A stretch of DNA of 64,000 nt from Streptomyces sp. SPB162 (lineage in GTDB: Bacteria > Actinomycetota > Actinomycetes > Streptomycetales > Streptomycetaceae): positions 3,107,001-3,171,000 of the forward strand of contig NZ_JAQFII010000001.1 in NCBI RefSeq assembly GCF_029504575.1, written 5' to 3'. Position 1 is the stretch's first letter; each line of letters begins with the position of its first letter. Positions 60,815 to 64,000 of the stretch are shown here, one piece after another. Position numbers and translations under genes: made by a program. The notes beneath the pieces are model-generated. The model made no database searches. It saw nothing but the letters and a program-made list of their open reading frames with translations, and was not told the DNA's origin.

Positions 60815-62257
60815 GTGAGCCCCAACCGCCCGGCTGCTGTCGTCGTCCTCGCCGCGGGTGAGGGCACCCGCATGAAGTCGGCCGTCCCCAAGGTCCTGCA
60901 CGCCATCTGCGGACGCACTCTGGTCGGCCATGTCGTGGCCGCCTCGCGCGCGCTCGATCCCGAACACCTGGTCGTGGTCGTCGGCCACGCCCGTGAGCAG
61001 GTGGCCGCCCATCTCGCCGGGATCGACCCCACCGCCCGCACCGCCGTGCAGGACCAGCAGCTCGGCACCGGGCACGCGGTCCGGATGGCACTGGAGGCGC
61101 TGTCGGCCCAGGGCGTCGTGCTCACCGGCACGGTCGTGATCACCTGCGGCGACACCCCGCTGCTGACCGCCGGAACGCTGCGGTCCCTGGTCGCGACGCA
61201 CGAGGGCGACGGCAACGCCGTCACCGTGCTGTCCGCCGAGGTGCCGGACCCGGCCGGCTACGGCCGGATCGTGCGCGCCGCCGACGGCTCGGTGTCGGCG
61301 ATCGTCGAGACCAAGGACGCCAACGAGGCCCAACTGGCCATCGCCGAGATCAACTCCGGCGTCTTCGCGTTCGACGCGCAGCTGCTCGCCGACGCGCTCG
61401 GCAAGGTCACGACCGACAACGCGCAGGGCGAGGAGTACCTCACCGACACCCTCGGCATCCTGCGCGAGGCCGGGCACCGGGTGGGCGCCGCGGTCGCCGC
61501 GGACCACCGCGAGATCGCCGGGATCAACAACCGGGTGCAGCTCTCGCAGGCCCGCCGCACGCTCAACGACCGCCTGCTCAACGAGGCGATGCTCGCCGGC
61601 GCCACCATCGTCGACCCCGCCTCGACCTGGGTCGACGTGACCGTCGCCTTCGCGCCCGACTCCCTGGTGCTGCCCAACACCCAGCTGTACGGGGCCACCA
61701 CCCTGGCCGAGGGCGCCGAGGTCGGCCCGAACTGCACGCTGACCGACACCACCGTGGGCGCGAGCGCCCAGGTGAGCAACACGGTCGCGCAGAGCGCCGA
61801 GATCGGCGAGGGCGCCACCGTCGGCCCGTTCGCCTACCTGCGCCCCGGCACCCGGCTCGGCGCGAAGGCGAAGGCCGGCACGTACGTCGAGATGAAGAAC
61901 GCGACGATCGGCGAGGGCACCAAGGTGCCGCACCTGTCGTACGTGGGGGACGCGACGATCGGCGAGTACACGAACATCGGCGCCGCGAGCGTCTTCGTGA
62001 ACTACGACGGCGAGGTCAAGCACCACACCACGATCGGCAGCTACTGCAAGACCGGCTCCGACAACATGTTCGTGGCACCCGTCACAGTCGGGGACGGCGC
62101 CTACACCGCCGCCGGCTCCGTGATCACCAAGGACGTACCGGCCGGTTCGCTGGCCGTGGCCCGCGGCCAGCAGCGGAACATCGAGGGCTGGGTCGCGCGC
62201 AAGCGCCCCGGAAGCGCCGCCGCGGAGGCCGCCGAACGAGCCGGTCAGGGTGAGTAA
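60815..62257 (+). CDS. glmU: Bifunctional GlmU (N-acetylglucosamine-1-phosphate uridyltransferase / glucosamine-1-phosphate acetyltransferase)
   Basis: 480-residue enzyme making UDP-N-acetylglucosamine for peptidoglycan. The N-terminal pyrophosphorylase has VVLAAGEGTRMKS, QLGTGHAV and GDTPLLT. From about residue 255 the left-handed beta helix shows hexapeptide repeats (VGPFAYLRPGTRLG, THLSYVGDATIGEYTNIGA in the form VPHLSYVGDATIGEY), NYDGEVKHHTTIG and ITKDVPAGSLAVARGQQR. The GTG 60815 start has GAGGAG eight bases upstream. A TATCCT -10-like element lies at 60772-60777. It probably leads into prs. Confidence 0.96.
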   Translation: MSPNRPAAVVVLAAGEGTRMKSAVPKVLHAICGRTLVGHVVAASRALDPEHLVVVVGHAREQVAAHLAGIDPTARTAVQDQQLGTGHAVRMALEALSAQGVVLTGTVVITCGDTPLLTAGTLRSLVATHEGDGNAVTVLSAEVPDPAGYGRIVRAADGSVSAIVETKDANEAQLAIAEINSGVFAFDAQLLADALGKVTTDNAQGEEYLTDTLGILREAGHRVGAAVAADHREIAGINNRVQLSQARRTLNDRLLNEAMLAGATIVDPASTWVDVTVAFAPDSLVLPNTQLYGATTLAEGAEVGPNCTLTDTTVGASAQVSNTVAQSAEIGEGATVGPFAYLRPGTRLGAKAKAGTYVEMKNATIGEGTKVPHLSYVGDATIGEYTNIGAASVFVNYDGEVKHHTTIGSYCKTGSDNMFVAPVTVGDGAYTAAGSVITKDVPAGSLAVARGQQRNIEGWVARKRPGSAAAEAAERAGQGE

Positions 62258-62264
62258 CGGCACT

Positions 62265-62293
62265 CCCGCCGGGTCACGACGCGGCCCGGCGGG
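62265..62293 (+). terminator. Weak hairpin between glmU and prs
   Basis: CCCGCCGGG (62265-62273) pairs perfectly with 62285-62293. It may partly terminate or stabilise the glmU transcript. The direct repeat GAGTCTTA at 62355-62370 follows in the prs leader. Confidence 0.4.
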
Positions 62294-62422
62294 GCGTACC
62301 GTAGAGGTGCACGGAATGCCGCAGGCCGACGTCCACGGGACGAAGCTGCGAACCGAGTCTTAACTGAGTCTTACCGGGGTCGCCTCCGAACCCCCGTGGA
62401 CCCGTAGAACCAAGGAGACGGT

Positions 62423-63403
62423 GTGACCGGGCTCAAGACGACCGGTGAGAAGAAGCTGATGCTCTTCTCCGGACGCGCTCATCCGGAACTCGCGGAGGAG
62501 GTGGCCCACCAGCTCGGTGTCGACCTCGTCCCGACCAAGGCGTTCGACTTCGCGAACGGTGAGATCTACGTTCGTTTCGAGGAGTCCGCGCGCGGCAGCG
62601 ACGCGTTCGTGATCCAGAGCCACACCGCTCCGATCAACAAGTGGATCATGGAACAGCTGATCATGATCGATGCGCTGAAGCGGGCCTCCGCCAAGCGCAT
62701 CACCGTGATCCTGCCGTTCTACGGCTACGCCCGCCAGGACAAGAAGCACCGCGGCCGCGAGCCGATCTCGGCCCGGCTGATGGCCGACCTGTTCAAGACC
62801 GCGGGTGCCGACCGGCTGCTCGCCGTGGACCTGCACGCCTCGCAGATCCAGGGCTTCTTCGACGGCCCGGTGGACCACCTGATCTCGCTGCCGATCCTGG
62901 CCGACTACGTCGGTGCCAAGGTCGACCGCACCAAGCTCACCATCGTCTCCCCGGACGCCGGCCGCGTCCGCGTGGCCGACAACTGGTGCGACCGGCTCGG
63001 CGCCCCGCTGGCCATCGTCCACAAGCGCCGTGACCCGGACGTCGCGAACCAGGTGACGGTCCATGAGGTCGTCGGTGACGTCAGGGGCCGCATCTGCGTG
63101 CTCGTCGACGACATGATCGACACCGGTGGCACCATCTGCGCCGCCGCGGACGCCCTGTTCGCCAACGGCGCCGAGGACGTCATCGTGGCGTCGACGCACG
63201 GTGTGCTCTCCGGCCCGGCCGCCGACCGGCTGAAGAACTCGCAGGTGAGCGAGTTCATCTTCACCAACTCGCTGCCGACCCCGGGCGAGCTGGAGCTGGA
63301 CAAGATCACGGTGCTCTCGATCGCCCCGACGCTCGCGTCCGCGATCCGCGAGGTCTTCGAGGACGGCTCGGTCACCAGCCTCTTCGACGGCGCCTCGCAC
63401 TGA
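62423..63403 (+). CDS. prs: Ribose-phosphate pyrophosphokinase
   Basis: 326-residue enzyme making PRPP for purine, pyrimidine, histidine and tryptophan synthesis. It has LFSGRAHPELAEEVA, FANGEIYVRFEES, YGYARQDKKHRGREPISA, AVDLHASQIQGFFD and the PRPP-binding CVLVDDMIDTGGTICAAA. The GTG 62423 start has AAGGAGA just upstream. It follows glmU by 165 bases, a common actinobacterial arrangement, so the two may share a transcript. Confidence 0.97.
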   Translation: MTGLKTTGEKKLMLFSGRAHPELAEEVAHQLGVDLVPTKAFDFANGEIYVRFEESARGSDAFVIQSHTAPINKWIMEQLIMIDALKRASAKRITVILPFYGYARQDKKHRGREPISARLMADLFKTAGADRLLAVDLHASQIQGFFDGPVDHLISLPILADYVGAKVDRTKLTIVSPDAGRVRVADNWCDRLGAPLAIVHKRRDPDVANQVTVHEVVGDVRGRICVLVDDMIDTGGTICAAADALFANGAEDVIVASTHGVLSGPAADRLKNSQVSEFIFTNSLPTPGELELDKITVLSIAPTLASAIREVFEDGSVTSLFDGASH

Positions 63404-63447
63404 ACCACTGATCGCCCGCGGTCGGTTACGACCGCACGTTGATCGAT

Positions 63448-63476
63448 TTCGTCACGGCCTCCCCGCCGGGTAGACT
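63448..63476 (+). promoter_or_regulatory. Candidate rplY promoter
   Basis: TTCGTC (63448-63453) and TAGACT (63471-63476) are 17 bases apart. The -10 is close to consensus. A leader of about 125 bases would precede the rplY ATG. Confidence 0.45.
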
Positions 63477-63608
63477 CCTGGAGTTTGCTCGGCGAGGGAG
63501 GCTTTTTCGTCTCCGTTATCGGCGCGCTCCTCGTAAGTGGATCGGCCCCCGTCGTGGGCCGGGCGACATGTGTCCCAGCCATTCGTCTCTTTACGAGGAG
63601 TGATTCTC

Positions 63609-64000
63609 ATGTCCGAGGTCAAGCTCAGCGCCGAGGTCCGTACCGAATTCGGCAAGGGTGCCGCCCGTCGTGCGCGCCGCGCCAACCTGGTCCCCGGTGT
63701 CGTCTACGGCCACGGCGCCACCCCGGTGCACGTGAACCTCCCGGGTCACGCGCTGCTGCTCGCGCTCCGCACCAAGAACGTCCTGATCAGCCTCGAGGTC
63801 GAGGGTAAGACCACCTTCGTGCTCCCCAAGGCCGTCCAGCGCGACGCCATCAAGGGCTTCCTCAAGCACGTCGACCTGCTCACCGTGAAGCGCGGCGAGA
63901 AGGTCAACGTCGAGGTGGCCGTGCACACCGAGGGCGAGCTGGCCCCGGGCGGCGGCCTGCTGGAGCACGTCCTCAACGCCCTGCCGGTCGAGGCCGAGGC
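63609..64000 (+). CDS. rplY: Ribosomal protein L25 / general stress protein Ctc, cut by window edge
   Basis: The first 130 residues of an L25/Ctc-type protein that binds 5S rRNA on the large subunit. It reads VKLSAEVRTEFGKGAARRAR, LVPGVVYGHGATPVHVNLPG, DAIKGFLKHVDLLTV and VNVEVAVHTEGE, the normal L25 N-terminal domain running into the TL5 domain. ATG 63609 has GAGGAG upstream. The C-terminus lies beyond the window. It follows prs, as in many Gram-positive genomes. Confidence 0.95.
   Translation, partial: MSEVKLSAEVRTEFGKGAARRARRANLVPGVVYGHGATPVHVNLPGHALLLALRTKNVLISLEVEGKTTFVLPKAVQRDAIKGFLKHVDLLTVKRGEKVNVEVAVHTEGELAPGGGLLEHVLNALPVEAE

Overview
This 64 kb, very GC-rich window reads as the chromosomal core of a Streptomyces or close streptomycete. 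GC bias at third codon positions is strong. The tRNA-Leu(UAA) gene at 15997-16078 has the sequence and context of bldA, the developmental tRNA that reads the rare UUA codon. The gene content is typical of this family: paired ABC systems, Rpf-type muralytic enzymes with a c-di-AMP riboswitch, Ser/Thr kinase, SUKH proteins and FilP/DivIVA-like coiled coils. I saw no rRNA, prophage, insertion sequence or CRISPR array.

Layout. 1-3949 (minus): histidine utilisation (hutU, an M20 amidohydrolase and hutF, which runs off the left edge). 4106-8607: PLP decarboxylase-like protein, RpiR regulator, MatB-like acyl-CoA ligase and a small membrane protein. 9003-15880: cystathionine beta-synthase, SGNH hydrolase, thiolase, small conserved proteins and a Bax-inhibitor-1-like membrane protein. 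15997-16078: bldA. 16489-23061: first ABC ATPase/permease pair, cyclopropane synthase family enzyme and type II NADH dehydrogenase with Rex-like sites. 23371-26945: Ppx/GppA phosphatase, DUF501 protein, DivIC and enolase. 27260-29413: rpfA with its riboswitch and a second Rpf-like protein. 29622-36509 (all minus): P450, endonuclease V, MazG, two lipoproteins, a Ser/Thr kinase and its translationally coupled membrane partner. 36808-39679: DUF2079 membrane protein, GtrA and a GtrB-like glycosyltransferase. 39824-46935: mfd and a second ABC pair. 47344-54293: coiled-coil protein and a cluster of toxin-fold and immunity-fold proteins. 54318-64000: orphan histidine kinase, ppc, TetR, fatty-acid desaturase, tRNA-Gln, glmU, prs and rplY (cut by the right edge).

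The most unusual part is 48453-54293. Four genes combine domains known from polymorphic toxins (a deaminase fold, a WHH-type HNH/Endo VII nuclease fold, a YwqJ-type deaminase) with SUKH immunity domains, arranged divergently around one intergenic region. None of the four has a visible secretion or delivery module. In two of them the toxin-like and immunity-like domains are fused in one chain. The largest also carries seven short threonine motifs in a disordered Pro/Gly linker.

Five conserved genes (hutF, a 13.3-14.1 kb membrane protein, ppx, the gtrB-like gene and the histidine kinase) each need removal of exactly one base, mostly in a short G/C run, to restore a family-typical frame. I read this as a sequence-error signature more likely than five independent pseudogenes, but it needs checking against reads. 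By eye I found no in-frame TTA codon in the annotated genes, so no bldA-dependent gene is evident here.
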